Positions 6,279-18,286 of a DNA stretch of 64,000 nt are shown one piece after another. Position 1 is the first letter of the stretch. Each line of letters opens with the position of its first letter. Under the pieces are notes generated by a model. The model ran no database searches. It was not told the origin of the DNA and saw only the letters and a program-made list of their open reading frames with translations. The DNA lies in the NCBI RefSeq assembly GCF_028291745.1, contig NZ_JAQGNQ010000056.1, positions 1-64,000 of the forward strand. The letters are read 5' to 3'. A program made the translations under genes and the position numbers. The DNA is from Ramlibacter sp. (lineage in GTDB: Bacteria > Pseudomonadota > Gammaproteobacteria > Burkholderiales > Burkholderiaceae_C).

Positions 6279-8504
6279 TCACGGCAGCCCCGCCAGCACC
6301 TTGTCCAGCGTGATGGGAAACTCCCTCACGCGCACGCCGCAGGCGTTGTAGACGGCATTGGCAACGGCAGCCGCGGCGCCGCTGATGCCCAGTTCCCCCA
6401 CGCCCTTGATCTTCAGCGGATTGGCCTTGTCGTCGACTTCCGGCAGCAGGATCGCATCGATCGCCGGAATGTCGGCATGCACCGGCACGTGGTACTCCGC
6501 CAGGTCGTGGTTGGCGAAGTAGCCGTAGCGCCCATCGAGCGCGGCCTCCTCGTGCAGCGCTGTGCCCACGCCCCAGATCATTGCGCCCAGCAACTGCGAG
6601 CGCGCCGTCTTCGCATTGAGGATGCGCCCGGCCGCGAACACGCCCAGCATGCGGCGCACCCGCACCTCGCCCGTCTCGGTGTCGACGGACACCTCGCAGA
6701 AGAACGCGCCGTACGACATCTGCGTGTAGCGCTTGTCCATGGCGCCGGGCTTGATCTCGCCCTCGGCCTCGATGCCTTCCTGGCCCGCCAGCGTGGCCAG
6801 CAGCGCGCTCTTGCCGCCGCCGCGCACGTGGCCATCCGCGAACTCCGCCTGTTCGGGCGCGATGCCGGCCGCCTGCGCGAGCTTGCGGCGCAGGTTCTCG
6901 CAGGCGACGAACAGCGCGGAGCCCGCAGTCGCTGCGCCGAAGGATCCCCCCGAGCCCGCCGTCGCCGGGAAGTCGCTGTCGCCGAGTTCGATGCGCACCC
7001 GCTCGACCGGCAGGCCGAACATCTCGGCGGCGATCTGCGTGAACACCGTGTAGCTGCCGGTGCCGATGTCCGTCATCGACATGCGCGCCACCAGCATGCC
7101 GTCGCTGCCGATCTTCAGCTTGCACTTGCCCTGCTGCAACTTGTTGGAGCGCGAGGCCGAGGCCATGCCCATGCCGATCAGGAAGCGCCCTTCGCGCATC
7201 TGTCCCGGCTGCGGGTTGCGCCGCTCCCAGGCGAAGCGGCGCGCGCCCTCCTCCAGGCAGGGAATCAGCTGGCGCGTCGAATAGGGAATGTGCTTTTCCG
7301 GATCCTCCTTCGGCTCGTTGGCGATGCGCAGCGCCACCGGGTCCATGCCGAGCGCCAGCGCCAGTTCGTCCATCGCGCATTCCAGCACCGGCATGCCCAC
7401 CGCCTCGCCGGGCGAGCGGCACGAATCCGCCACCGGCAGGTCGAGCTTGACGCGACGCTGGCGCGTCATGCGATTCGCTGCGGCGTACAGGTTGCGCGTG
7501 GACGTGCACACCGGCTCCAGGTAGTCGTCCAGGCGCGCCGAGTGGCACCACGCCTCGTGGCCGATGGCCAGCAGGCGGCCGTCGCGCTCCGCCCCGAGCC
7601 GCACGCGCTGCACGGTGTCGGGCCGGTGGCTGGTGACGTGGAACATCTGCTGGCGGGTGAGGGCCGTCTTCACCGGCCGTTGCAGCACCTTGGAGGCCAG
7701 CACCGAAAGGATCACGTCGGCCCACACCGGCAGCTTGCCGCCAAAGCCGCCGCCAATGTAGCGGCTGAACACGCGCACCTTTTCCTCGGGCATGCGCAGC
7801 GTGTTGGCGATGCGCTTCTGCGCGCTTTCCAGCATCTGGGTGGAGCAGTGCACGATCACGCGCTCGCCTTCCCACCAGGCGAGCGCCGCATGCGGCTCCA
7901 TCTGCGCGTGGATGTGCACGGGCGTCGTGTACTGCACGTCGATCCGCACCGGCGCAACGGCGAAGCCGGTCTCGAAATCGCCCACCTCGCTGTCCGGCTC
8001 CTTGCCTTCGTCCTCGGAGGGCTTCTCGGCATCCGCGAGGTGGTCCTTCATCACGTAGTGCGCCGGCAGCTCCTCGTAGTGCACGCGCACCAGCAGGCTG
8101 GCGGCGCGTGCCTGCTCGAAGCTCTCGGCCACCACGAACGCGACCGGCTGCCCATAGTGCGGCACCAGCGGATCGCCCAGCATCGGATGCGGCCGGTCGA
8201 AGCGCTGGCTCTCGGTCAGGCGGTGCGAGGCCTGCCCGGGGGTGTTGCGGTGGGTCAGCACCAGCAGCACGCCGGGGGCGCGCTCGGCGGCGCTGGTGTC
8301 GATCTCGCGCGCGCGGCCCTTGCCGATCGCGGCTTCGACGATGAAGCCATAGGCGGGCTGCGAGGGTGCCTCCTGCACCTCGTAGGCGTAGGGCGCGGTG
8401 CCGGTCACCTTCTGCGGGCCATCGACCCGGTCGAGGGCACGGCCGATGTTGCCGTGGCGGTTCTCGTCCAGCGGATTGCGCGGCGCGGGCTGGTTCATTT
8501 CCAT
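6279..8504 (-). CDS. Molybdopterin-binding subunit of xanthine dehydrogenase-family enzyme (PaoC-like)
   Basis: A 741-residue large subunit starting at ATG 8504, with GAGGAA upstream. It has the aldehyde oxidase/xanthine dehydrogenase a/b hammerhead (NIGRALDRVDGPQKVTGTAP) and Mo-cofactor binding stretches including YIGGGFGGK. Near the C-terminus, the KGVGELGISG motif supplies the catalytic Glu. Length and architecture match the E. coli aldehyde oxidoreductase subunit PaoC. The subunit oxidises aldehydes or N-heterocycles by hydroxylation at a molybdenum centre. It is the third gene of a tightly packed operon (2Fe-2S, FAD, Mo subunits), 10 bp after the FAD subunit. No signal peptide is present. 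No MocA/XdhC-type maturation chaperone is in the window. Confidence 0.9.
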   Translation of the reverse strand: MEMNQPAPRNPLDENRHGNIGRALDRVDGPQKVTGTAPYAYEVQEAPSQPAYGFIVEAAIGKGRAREIDTSAAERAPGVLLVLTHRNTPGQASHRLTESQRFDRPHPMLGDPLVPHYGQPVAFVVAESFEQARAASLLVRVHYEELPAHYVMKDHLADAEKPSEDEGKEPDSEVGDFETGFAVAPVRIDVQYTTPVHIHAQMEPHAALAWWEGERVIVHCSTQMLESAQKRIANTLRMPEEKVRVFSRYIGGGFGGKLPVWADVILSVLASKVLQRPVKTALTRQQMFHVTSHRPDTVQRVRLGAERDGRLLAIGHEAWCHSARLDDYLEPVCTSTRNLYAAANRMTRQRRVKLDLPVADSCRSPGEAVGMPVLECAMDELALALGMDPVALRIANEPKEDPEKHIPYSTRQLIPCLEEGARRFAWERRNPQPGQMREGRFLIGMGMASASRSNKLQQGKCKLKIGSDGMLVARMSMTDIGTGSYTVFTQIAAEMFGLPVERVRIELGDSDFPATAGSGGSFGAATAGSALFVACENLRRKLAQAAGIAPEQAEFADGHVRGGGKSALLATLAGQEGIEAEGEIKPGAMDKRYTQMSYGAFFCEVSVDTETGEVRVRRMLGVFAAGRILNAKTARSQLLGAMIWGVGTALHEEAALDGRYGYFANHDLAEYHVPVHADIPAIDAILLPEVDDKANPLKIKGVGELGISGAAAAVANAVYNACGVRVREFPITLDKVLAGLP

Positions 8505-8514
8505 GGCGCGTTCC

Positions 8515-9492
8515 TCAGGACTGGCTCGCTTCGGCAAGCACGCCCGCGAGCACGCGGCGCGCCAGCGGGATCTTGAAATCGTTGTCGCCCTGGCCCTTCG
8601 CGCCCTGCAGGAGGCGGTCGGCGGCGGCCTGTGCCGCATCGGCAGCTGCGCCGGTCGCGGCGCGGTCGGCGTCTTCGATGCGCCAGGGCTTGTGCGCCAG
8701 TCCCCCGAAGGCAAAGCGCGCGCTGCGGACCGAGCCACCGGCGCCATCGACGATCGCCGCCACCGACACCAACGCGAAGGCATAGGAGGCGCGGTCGCGC
8801 ACCTTGCGATAGACCTGCCGCCCTGGCGGCGGCGATGGCAGCACCACGGCGGTGATGCACTCGCCATGGGCGAGCGCCGTCTCCACGTGGGGGGTGTCGC
8901 CCGGCAGCTGGTGGAAGTCGGCGATCGGGATCACGCGACGCTGGCCAGCGCCGTTGACGGTCTCCACCTGCGCGTCGAGCACGCGCATGGCCACCGCCAT
9001 GTCGGAGGGATGCGTGGCGATGCAATGCTCGCTGGCCCCGAGCACGGCGTGATTGCGCGTGAACCCGCCGATCGCGGAACAGCCCGAGCCCGGCGTGCGC
9101 TTGTTGCACGGCTTGCTCGGGTCGTAGAAGTAGTAGCAGCGCGTGCGCTGCAGCAGGTTGCCGCCCGTGGTGGCCTTGTTGCGCAACTGCGCGGAGGCAC
9201 CAGCGAGCAGAGAGCGACTGAGCACGGGGTACTTCGCACGCACCCGCGCATCCGCCGCGAGGTCGGCGTTGCGCACCAGCGTGCCGATGCGCAGGCCGCC
9301 TTCGGGCGTGTCCTCGGCGCGATCGAGCCCCAGGCGGTTCACATCGACCAGGTGCGTGGGCGCCTCGATCTGCAGCTTCATCAGGTCCAGCAGATTGGTG
9401 CCGCCGGCGATGAACTTCGCGTGCGGATGCGCGGCCACGGCTTTCGCCGCCGCTTCGACGCTGGTGGCGCGTTCGTAGCTGAAGGCTTTCAT
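8515..9492 (-). CDS. FAD-binding subunit of xanthine dehydrogenase-family enzyme (PaoB-like)
   Basis: A 325-residue CoxM/PaoB-type medium subunit. The N-terminal FAD site contains [18 protein letters not shown] and the second site [17 protein letters not shown]. An insertion with four Cys ([14 protein letters not shown] and GSGCSAIGG) matches the extra [4Fe-4S] cluster loop of PaoB/HcrB-type subunits, so an additional cluster is likely. It relays electrons from the 2Fe-2S clusters to FAD. The start ATG overlaps the stop of the upstream 2Fe-2S gene by 4 bases, which implies translational coupling. Confidence 0.9.
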   Translation of the reverse strand: MKAFSYERATSVEAAAKAVAAHPHAKFIAGGTNLLDLMKLQIEAPTHLVDVNRLGLDRAEDTPEGGLRIGTLVRNADLAADARVRAKYPVLSRSLLAGASAQLRNKATTGGNLLQRTRCYYFYDPSKPCNKRTPGSGCSAIGGFTRNHAVLGASEHCIATHPSDMAVAMRVLDAQVETVNGAGQRRVIPIADFHQLPGDTPHVETALAHGECITAVVLPSPPPGRQVYRKVRDRASYAFALVSVAAIVDGAGGSVRSARFAFGGLAHKPWRIEDADRAATGAAADAAQAAADRLLQGAKGQGDNDFKIPLARRVLAGVLAEASQS

Positions 9493-10013
9493 TGCGCCTC
9501 CGCCACTTCGCGGATCGCCGCCACGATGTTGGGATAGGCACTGCAGCGGCAGAGGTTGCCGCTCATGCGCTCCCGGATCTCCGCGTCGCTCAGTGCCGGC
9601 GCCTGCTGCAGGTCTTCGGTGACGTGGCTCGGCGTGCCGTTCCTGGCCTCCTCCAGCATGCCGGCGGCCGAACAGATCTGGCCAGGCGTGCAGTAGCCGC
9701 ACTGGAAGCCGTCGTGCGTGAGGAAGGCCTGCTGCAGCGGATGCAGCTTGCCCGGCTGGCCGAGCCCTTCGATCGTGGTGACCTGCTCGCCCTCGTGCAT
9801 TGCCACCAGCGACAGGCAGCTGTTGATGCGGCGGCCTTCGACCAGCACGGTGCAGGCGCCGCACTGGCCGTGATCGCAGCCCTTCTTGCTGCCGGTGAGG
9901 TGCAGGTGCTCGCGCAAGGCATCGAGCAAGGTGGTGCGGCTGTCGACGCTGAGCTGGCGCGCCTCGCCATTGACGGTGAGCTGCACTTGCAGCAGCTGCG
10001 GTGTGTCGTTCAT
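9489..10013 (-). CDS. 2Fe-2S subunit of xanthine dehydrogenase-family enzyme (PaoA-like)
   Basis: A 174-residue protein. The first cluster is a plant-ferredoxin type ([16 protein letters not shown] with the later NSC). The second is in the helical domain ([10 protein letters not shown] and [10 protein letters not shown]). It is the electron-transfer small subunit and first gene of the operon. Unlike E. coli PaoA it has no twin-arginine leader, so this enzyme is predicted to stay in the cytoplasm, in contrast to the Tat-linked Mo enzyme at 28-30 kb. Confidence 0.9.
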   Translation of the reverse strand: MNDTPQLLQVQLTVNGEARQLSVDSRTTLLDALREHLHLTGSKKGCDHGQCGACTVLVEGRRINSCLSLVAMHEGEQVTTIEGLGQPGKLHPLQQAFLTHDGFQCGYCTPGQICSAAGMLEEARNGTPSHVTEDLQQAPALSDAEIRERMSGNLCRCSAYPNIVAAIREVAEAQ

Positions 10014-10108
10014 GCGCTCTCCAATGCGAAGTGCGCAGTCTAGGAGCGGATGCGGCTCCGGATGGTCAGCGTGCTCCTACGCCGTGTTGGCGACGGCTGA
10101 CGGGCTAT

Positions 10109-10183
10109 GTAGGCTGGGCTGGCGAAGCCACCCCAGCGATGAGGCGCCGGAAGCTGGGGTGCGCTACGCGCAGCCCAGCCTAC
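10109..10183. repeat. Paired palindromic element (BIME-like), copy A
   Basis: The outer arms GTAGGCTGGGCTG (10109-10121) and CAGCCCAGCCTAC (10171-10183) are perfect inverted repeats. Inside are two hairpins, 10113-10137 (loop GAA) and 10153-10179, in opposite orientation. Copy B at 20053-20131 has the same two-hairpin plan and a related sequence. It lies between the polA stop and the start of the PaoA-like gene, where it could terminate polA transcription. Confidence 0.7.
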
Positions 10184-10208
10184 GAATGCCGCCGGCCGCA
10201 GCGCGAGA

Positions 10209-13037
10209 TCAATGCGCCTCTTCCCAGTTCGCCCCGATGCCGATCTCCGCCAACAGGGGCACGCGCAACTCTGCGATGGAAGCCATCAATCGCGGGACCT
10301 CGGTACGCACCCACTCGACCTCGTCTTCCGGCACCTCGAACACCAGTTCGTCGTGGACCTGCATGACCATCTTCGTGCGGCGCTGCTCGCGCTCCAGCAC
10401 GTTCTGCACATGGACCATCGACAGCTTGATCAGGTCGGCGGCCGTGCCCTGCATCGGCGCATTGATCGCCTGCCGCTCGGCGCTGCCGCGGCGCGGCCCG
10501 TTGGGCGAGTTGATCTCGGGCAGGTACAGGCGCCGGCCGAACACCGTCTCCACATAGCCGCGACTCTTGGCCGAGAGGCGCGTCTCGTCCATGTACTGCT
10601 TCACGCCGGGATAGCGCTGGAAATAACGCTCGATGTAGTTCTTGGCCGCGACCGTCTCGATGCCGAGGTTGCGCGCCAGGCCGAAGCTGCTCATGCCATA
10701 GATGAGGCCGAAGTTGATCACCTTGGCATAGCGACGCTGCTCGCTCGACACCTGGTCGAGCGCCACGCCGAAGACCTCGGAGGCGGTCGCGCGGTGCACG
10801 TCCATGTCATCGCGGAACGCGCGCAGCAGCGCCTCGTCCTCGCTGATGTGCGCCATGATGCGCAGCTCGATCTGGCTGTAGTCCGCGCTGGCGATGCGGT
10901 GGCCCGGCGGCGCCACGAAGGCCTCGCGGATGCGGCGGCCTTCGGTCGTGCGCACGGGGATGTTCTGCAGGTTGGGGTCGTTGCTGGAAAGCCGGCCGGT
11001 CACCGCCACCGCCTGCGCATAGTGCGTGTGCACGCGGCCGGTCCTCGGGTGCTGCATCTGCGGCAGCTTGTCGGTGTACGTGCCCTTGAGCTTGGAGAGG
11101 CCACGGTGCTCGAGGAGCTTCGCCGGCAGGGGATAGTCCTCCGCCAGCTTCTCCAGCACTTCTTCGTCCGTGCTCGGGGCGCCGCTGGCGGTCTTCTTCA
11201 CCACCGGCAGCCCCAGCTTGGTGAAGAGCACTTCGCCGATCTGCTTGGGACTGCCCAGGTTGAAGGGCTGTCCGGCCAGCTCGTGCGCCTCGCGTTCCAG
11301 CTGCATGATGCGCTGGCCCAGTTCGTGGCTTTGGTGGGAGAGCGCCTGCGCGTCGATCAGCACGCCGTTGCGCTCGATGCGGTACAGCACCTCGCTGCAC
11401 TGCATCTCCAGGTCGTAGATGAAGGCCAGCCGGGTGTCGCGTTCCAGCTTGGGCCACAGCGCCAGGTGCACGTCCAGCGTCTGGTCCGAGTCCTCGCAGG
11501 AGTATTCGGCCGCCTTGTCGATAGTCACCTGGTTGAAGGTGATCTGGTGCGCGCCCTTGCCGGCGATGGTCTCGTAGTCGATGCCGGTGCGCCCCAGGTG
11601 GCGCTCGGCCAGGCTGGCCAGGCCATGCGGCTTGTGCACTTCGAGCACGTAGCTTTGCAGCATGGTGTCGTGCGCATAGCCGCGCACCTCGATGCCGTGG
11701 TTGGCGAACACGTGGCGGTCGTACTTCACGTGCTGGCCCAGCTTCCTCTTTTCCGGGTTCTCCAGCCAGGCTTTCAGCCGGCCCAACACCTCGTCGCGCG
11801 AGAGCTGGTCGGGCGCCCCCTGGTAGTCGTGCGTCAGCGGGATGTAGCAGGCCATGCCGGGCTCGGTGCTGAAGGACAGGCCGACGATGCAGGCCAGCAT
11901 CTCGTCGAGCGAATCGGTCTCCGTGTCCAGCGCCACCAGCGAGGCCGCCTCGATGCGCGCCAGCCAGGGCTCCAGCTGCTCCCAGCTGAAGATGGTCTCG
12001 TAGTGCAGCGTGGTGGCCTGCGAGAGGCCGGAGAGATCCGGCTCCTCGTACACGCCGGCGGGCGGCTGGTGGCCGGGACCCACCTTCTTCTTGCTGCGCA
12101 GTTCCTCGATCAGCTCCGGCGGCACGTCGTGCGACTCGAGCTGCTTGACCAGGCCCTTGAAGCCATAGCGCTCGTAGAACTCCTTCAGGCGCTCGACATC
12201 CTGGCCGCCGATCACGATGTCCTGCAGTTCGGGGAAGCCGGCGATGTGGTCCTTCAGCTCGCAGTCGGTGCGGATCGTCAGCAGTTGCCGTCCCTTGGGC
12301 AGCCACTCGAGGGAACGCCGCAGGTTCTCGCCCACCGCACCCTTCACCTTGTCGGCGTTGGCGACCAGGTTGTCCAGCGAGCCGTATTCCGTCAGCAGCT
12401 TCACCGCCGTCTTGGGCCCGACCTTGTCGACGCCCGGCACGTTGTCGACCGCATCGCCCACCAGCGTCTGGTAGTCCACCATCAGGCGCGGCGGCACGCC
12501 GAATTCGGCCTCCACGCCCTGCAGGTCGCGGCGGCGGTCGTTCATGGTGTCGATCACCGTCACGTGCTCGTTCACCAGCTGCGACAGGTCCTTGTCGCCG
12601 CTGGAGATGATGGTCTGCACGCCGGCCTGCGTGGCCATGCAGGACAGTGTGCCGATCACGTCGTCGGCCTCGACGCCGGGCACGTGCAGCACCTTCCATC
12701 CGAGCAGGCGCACGACTTCGTGGATGGGGTCGATCTGCGAGCGCAGGTCCGAGGGCATCGGCGAGCGGGTCGCCTTGTACTCGGGGTAGAGCTCGTCGCG
12801 GAAGGTCGGGCCCGGGGCGTCGAACACGCAGCAGGCGTAGTCGGCGCGCACGTCGCGCCGCAGCTTCTGCATCATGTTGATCATCCCCCGGATCGCCCCG
12901 GTCGCCGGGCTCGCGGGATCGCCCGGCACGGCGCGCAGGTCCGGCATGGCATGAAAGGCGCGGTACAGGTAGCTGGATCCGTCGACCAGCAGCAGCACCT
13001 TGGGTTCAGGGGTGGGAACTTCGTCCGTCTCGCTCAT
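10209..13037 (-). CDS. polA: DNA polymerase I
   Basis: A 942-residue protein from ATG 13037. The N-terminal 5'-3' exonuclease domain contains VLLLVDGSSYLYRAFHAMPD and the EADDVIGTL site. The central 3'-5' exonuclease keeps its acidic residues (LVALDTETDSLDEM and YSCEDSDQTL), so proofreading should be active. The C-terminal polymerase domain has motif A (SADYSQIELRIMAHIS), the O-helix (RRYAKVINFGLIYGMSSFG) and motif C (VHDELVFEV). It fills gaps in repair and replaces RNA primers. Length is normal for the family. An upstream in-frame ATG at 13133 falls inside the CGCAGAAG repeat and is rejected. Confidence 0.97.
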   Translation of the reverse strand: MSETDEVPTPEPKVLLLVDGSSYLYRAFHAMPDLRAVPGDPASPATGAIRGMINMMQKLRRDVRADYACCVFDAPGPTFRDELYPEYKATRSPMPSDLRSQIDPIHEVVRLLGWKVLHVPGVEADDVIGTLSCMATQAGVQTIISSGDKDLSQLVNEHVTVIDTMNDRRRDLQGVEAEFGVPPRLMVDYQTLVGDAVDNVPGVDKVGPKTAVKLLTEYGSLDNLVANADKVKGAVGENLRRSLEWLPKGRQLLTIRTDCELKDHIAGFPELQDIVIGGQDVERLKEFYERYGFKGLVKQLESHDVPPELIEELRSKKKVGPGHQPPAGVYEEPDLSGLSQATTLHYETIFSWEQLEPWLARIEAASLVALDTETDSLDEMLACIVGLSFSTEPGMACYIPLTHDYQGAPDQLSRDEVLGRLKAWLENPEKRKLGQHVKYDRHVFANHGIEVRGYAHDTMLQSYVLEVHKPHGLASLAERHLGRTGIDYETIAGKGAHQITFNQVTIDKAAEYSCEDSDQTLDVHLALWPKLERDTRLAFIYDLEMQCSEVLYRIERNGVLIDAQALSHQSHELGQRIMQLEREAHELAGQPFNLGSPKQIGEVLFTKLGLPVVKKTASGAPSTDEEVLEKLAEDYPLPAKLLEHRGLSKLKGTYTDKLPQMQHPRTGRVHTHYAQAVAVTGRLSSNDPNLQNIPVRTTEGRRIREAFVAPPGHRIASADYSQIELRIMAHISEDEALLRAFRDDMDVHRATASEVFGVALDQVSSEQRRYAKVINFGLIYGMSSFGLARNLGIETVAAKNYIERYFQRYPGVKQYMDETRLSAKSRGYVETVFGRRLYLPEINSPNGPRRGSAERQAINAPMQGTAADLIKLSMVHVQNVLEREQRRTKMVMQVHDELVFEVPEDEVEWVRTEVPRLMASIAELRVPLLAEIGIGANWEEAH

Positions 13038-13088
13038 GGGCCGGGATTGTGCCCGGTAGGACGGCCGCGGGCGGGACGCGGACTTCTT

Positions 13089-13195
13089 GAACGCAGAAGG
13101 CGCAGAAGTACGCAGAACACGCAGAAAAGACAAGTGAAAACCTTCTGTGGTTTTCTTCTGCGTCTTCTGCGCAACTTCTGCGGCTTCTGCGTTGA
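13089..13195. repeat. CGCAGAA-word repeat arranged as a large inverted repeat
   Basis: On the left (13089-13129) the word CGCAGAA occurs four times at 9-11-bp spacing. On the right (13151-13195) the complement TTCTGCG occurs four times. The two halves can fold into a long imperfect stem around a 20-bp AT-rich centre. It occupies the divergent promoter region between polA and the DUF2782 gene. Similar short A/G-rich words in tandem occur in intergenic repeats of other bacteria; the function is unknown. Confidence 0.65.
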
Positions 13196-13257
13196 GCTTC
13201 TTCGTCCGCGGCCCGGCCTCGAATTCGACGGCCTCACCGCCAGCCTACAATCCGGCC

Positions 13258-13566
13258 ATGCGCGCGTGCTTTTTCATCATCGCCCTCCTCCCCCTGGCTT
13301 GCCTGGCCCAGGCGACCATCGAACGTGAAGGCACGCCCGATCCGCGCAAGAACCAGAAGATCGAGCGCATCCACGTCGAGGATGGCGGCAACACCATCGA
13401 TGAACTGCGCGTCGGCGGCCAGACCGAGGCGATCACCGTGCAGCCCAAGGCCAAGGTGCCGGCGTACGAGATCCAGACCGACGACCTGGCGCACAGCCGC
13501 CCCCCCGAGGGCCGCGACGGCTTCGCGGAGCGCAAGCAGCGCGTCTGGAACGTCTTCGGTTTCTAG
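13258..13566 (+). CDS. DUF2782 domain secreted protein
   Basis: A 102-residue protein with a signal peptide ([19 protein letters not shown]) and a short basic mature domain ([20 protein letters not shown] ... [17 protein letters not shown]). This is the DUF2782 family, regularly encoded just before thrB in beta/gammaproteobacteria. Function is unknown. The stop is one base before the thrB ATG, so the two are cotranscribed. A longer reading from 13147 passes through the repeat and is not used. Confidence 0.85.
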   Translation: MRACFFIIALLPLACLAQATIEREGTPDPRKNQKIERIHVEDGGNTIDELRVGGQTEAITVQPKAKVPAYEIQTDDLAHSRPPEGRDGFAERKQRVWNVFGF

Positions 13567-13567
13567 C

Positions 13568-14539
13568 ATGGCCGTCTTCACGGAAGTCTCGGAACGCGAG
13601 GCAGGCATGCTGCTGCGCGAGCTGAAACTGGGCGAGCTGCGCGAACTGCGCGGCATCCAGAGCGGCATCGAGAACACCAACTACTTCGTCACGGCGCAGG
13701 ACATGCTGGGCGAGCGCGAATTCGTGCTGACCCTGTTCGAGCGGCTCACCTTCGAACAGTTGCCCTTCTACCTGCACCTGATGAAGCACCTGGCGCAGCA
13801 CGGCATCCCCGTGCCCGACCCGGCGGCGGACCGCAACGGCGACATCCTGCACACCCTCGGCGGCAAGCCGGCCGCGCTGGTGAACAAGCTGGCCGGCAAG
13901 CACGAACTCGCGCCCGGGCTCGACCACTGCGCCCAGGTGGGCGCGATGCTCGCGCGCATGCACCTCGTCGGCCGCGACTACCCGCGCCAGCAGCCGAACC
14001 TGCGCGGCCTGGCCTGGTGGAACGAGACGGTGCCGGTGGTGCTGCCCTTCGTGAGCCCCGCGCAGGCGGCGCTGCTGCAGGGCGAGCTCGCTTTCCAGAA
14101 CCACGTGGCCGCCAGCTCCGCTTATGCCGCGCTGCCCCGCGGCCCGGTGCATGCCGACCTGTTTCGCGACAACGTGATGTTCGACGAGGGCCGCCTCACC
14201 GGCTTCTTCGACTTCTACTTCGCCGGCGTCGACAGCTGGCTGTTCGACATCGCCGTGTGCCTCAACGACTGGGCGATCGAGCTGGCGACCGGCAGGCACG
14301 ATGCGGAGCGCGCGGCCGCTTTCGTCGCAGCTTATGCCGCCGTGCGCCCACTCTCGGCCGCCGAGCGCCAGCTGCTGCCGGCGATGCTGCGGGCCGGGGC
14401 CCTGCGCTTCTGGATCTCGCGCCTGTGGGATTTCCACCTGCCGCGCGAGGCCTCGCTGCTCAAGCCGCACGATCCCGCGCATTTCGAACGCGTGCTGCGC
14501 CAACGGGTCGCGCACCCGATCCTGGCCGCATCGCTGTGA
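13568..14539 (+). CDS. thrB: Homoserine kinase (type II, APH-fold)
   Basis: A 323-residue kinase that phosphorylates homoserine in threonine synthesis. It belongs to the aminoglycoside-phosphotransferase-like ThrB class: N-lobe [13 protein letters not shown] and [18 protein letters not shown], catalytic loop [17 protein letters not shown], and metal-binding [18 protein letters not shown]. The HxDLFxDN and DF residues are intact. It is located between the DUF2782 and BPSS1780 genes, a conserved arrangement in Burkholderiales. Confidence 0.95.
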   Translation: MAVFTEVSEREAGMLLRELKLGELRELRGIQSGIENTNYFVTAQDMLGEREFVLTLFERLTFEQLPFYLHLMKHLAQHGIPVPDPAADRNGDILHTLGGKPAALVNKLAGKHELAPGLDHCAQVGAMLARMHLVGRDYPRQQPNLRGLAWWNETVPVVLPFVSPAQAALLQGELAFQNHVAASSAYAALPRGPVHADLFRDNVMFDEGRLTGFFDFYFAGVDSWLFDIAVCLNDWAIELATGRHDAERAAAFVAAYAAVRPLSAAERQLLPAMLRAGALRFWISRLWDFHLPREASLLKPHDPAHFERVLRQRVAHPILAASL

Positions 14540-14552
14540 GCCAAGCCCAGGC

Positions 14553-15323
14553 GTGAAACTCAACATCGTCCCCGCCCGCACCGGCCTCACCTGGGTGAAG
14601 CTGGGCGTCATGACCTTCCTGCGGCAGCCGCTGGCGCTGACCGGCCTGTTCTTCATGTACATGGCCGCGGTGCTGGTGATCCTGCAGGTGCCGGTGCTGG
14701 GGATGGTGCTGGCCGCCATGATCGTGCCGGCGGCCACGCTGGGCCTGATGGCCGCTACCGCCGAAGCCTCGACCGGTCGCTTCCCCATGCCCACCGTCCT
14801 GCTCAGCGCGTTTCGCGCCGGCCGCCAGCGAGGGCGCGCCATGCTGGTGCTGGGCGCGATCTACACCGTCGGCTCGCTCGTTGCGACACTCCTCGGCAGC
14901 TTGGTGGCGGGCGGCGGCGGCGCCAGTGCCGGTGGCGATGCGTCGGGCCAGACCGTCGATCTCCGCGCCGTCGCCGTGCTGGTGCTGCACCTGCCGCTGG
15001 TGCTGCTGTTCTGGCATGCCCCGGCGCTGGTGCACTGGCACGGCGTGCCGCCGGTCAAGAGCCTGTTCTTCAGCGCGGTGGCCTGCCTGCGCAACATCGG
15101 CGCGCTGCTGGTCTACGGTTTTGCCTGGGTGCTCCTGTTCCTGCTGGCCGGGTTCGCCGTCAGCGCGGCAGGCATGCTGATGGGCGGCCTGGGCGTGGCG
15201 CGCAGCATCATGATGCCGACGGTGCTGGTGCTGGTCGCCATGTTCTCGACCTCGCTCTACTTCACTTTTCGCGACAGCTTCCAGGCCGAAGACCCCCAGG
15301 AACTGCCCGATGTCATCTTGTAA
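14553..15323 (+). CDS. BPSS1780-family membrane protein
   Basis: A 256-residue inner-membrane protein starting at GTG 14553 (VKLNIVPARTGLTWVKLGVM), 13 bp after thrB. The opening KLxxVPARxGxxWxxxG is the family signature. About six hydrophobic helices follow, separated by a Gly/Ala-rich loop (AGGGGASAGG). The family is defined by B. pseudomallei BPSS1780 and has no established function. Adjacency to thrB is common in this order. Confidence 0.85.
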   Translation: MKLNIVPARTGLTWVKLGVMTFLRQPLALTGLFFMYMAAVLVILQVPVLGMVLAAMIVPAATLGLMAATAEASTGRFPMPTVLLSAFRAGRQRGRAMLVLGAIYTVGSLVATLLGSLVAGGGGASAGGDASGQTVDLRAVAVLVLHLPLVLLFWHAPALVHWHGVPPVKSLFFSAVACLRNIGALLVYGFAWVLLFLLAGFAVSAAGMLMGGLGVARSIMMPTVLVLVAMFSTSLYFTFRDSFQAEDPQELPDVIL

Positions 15324-15365
15324 ATTGTCGTTACACTGCCCATCGAGCAGCCAAGGAGGAGTCGC

Positions 15366-15788
15366 ATGACAAAGTGGTTTCGCGACGGTACCAACAAGCC
15401 GGCGGATGCCGCCTACGCCGACACCGAGCCGATGCCGCTGCCCGAGGTGCCGCCCGCTCCCGCCGTGGCCAACTTCGGCGGCTTGAGCCTGGCTCCGGTG
15501 GAGACCAGCCTGTACGAGGTGATGGCCGCCATCCGCAAGGACAATCGCGTCTGCCCGCAACCGACGCGCTGGCTGGAGTTCTATCGCATCCTGCAGGAGG
15601 GGTCGGCCGGGGCGCCGCTTCCCGCCCCGCCGCTGACCGGTTCCGCCTGGGCGGCCACGCCCGCGTCGGCCAAGCGCATGTGCTTTCGCGAGCAGGTGGA
15701 GTGGGCGGCCAACCACCACTGCCTGCAGCAGGCCTCGGAATTCCTGAACGACCTGCCCGACACGGAGTGGCACTGCAGCATGGGCTGA
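15366..15788 (+). CDS. Conserved hypothetical protein (no recognised domain)
   Basis: A 140-residue cytoplasmic protein preceded by AAGGAGGAGTCGC, a strong ribosome-binding site. The first third is Pro/Ala-rich. The second half is more ordered, containing LYEVMAAIRKDNRVCPQPTR, WLEFYRILQE and a Cys/Trp/His-containing end (CFREQVEWAANHHCLQQASE, EWHCSMG). I recognise no domain, although proteins like this are encoded beside uvrD in related genomes (memory, not searched). It is convergent with uvrD. Confidence 0.7.
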   Translation: MTKWFRDGTNKPADAAYADTEPMPLPEVPPAPAVANFGGLSLAPVETSLYEVMAAIRKDNRVCPQPTRWLEFYRILQEGSAGAPLPAPPLTGSAWAATPASAKRMCFREQVEWAANHHCLQQASEFLNDLPDTEWHCSMG

Positions 15789-15825
15789 GAAGCCGTGCCG
15801 GCCGGGCGCCTTGCCCGCCCAAGCC

Positions 15826-18228
<2,403 letters not shown>

Positions 18229-18286
18229 GTGGCATTGTAGAAAGCCGGGCGGGAACGGATCCGCCGACCACGACATCTCAAACGCT

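Noticed and set aside
13089-13195. CRISPR array
   Set aside because: Words are only 7-8 bp, spacing is 9-11 bp, and the second half is inverted; there are no cas genes.
13034-13237. 67-codon minus-strand frame over the CGCAGAA repeat
   Set aside because: Translation is only the repeat word read as RRRKPQK and CVFCVLLRLL; there is no start context.
10212-13328. Plus-strand open frame of over 1,000 codons opposite polA
   Set aside because: The polA frame has complete, intact motifs. The opposite frame is His/Arg/Val-rich without domains, a typical high-GC shadow.
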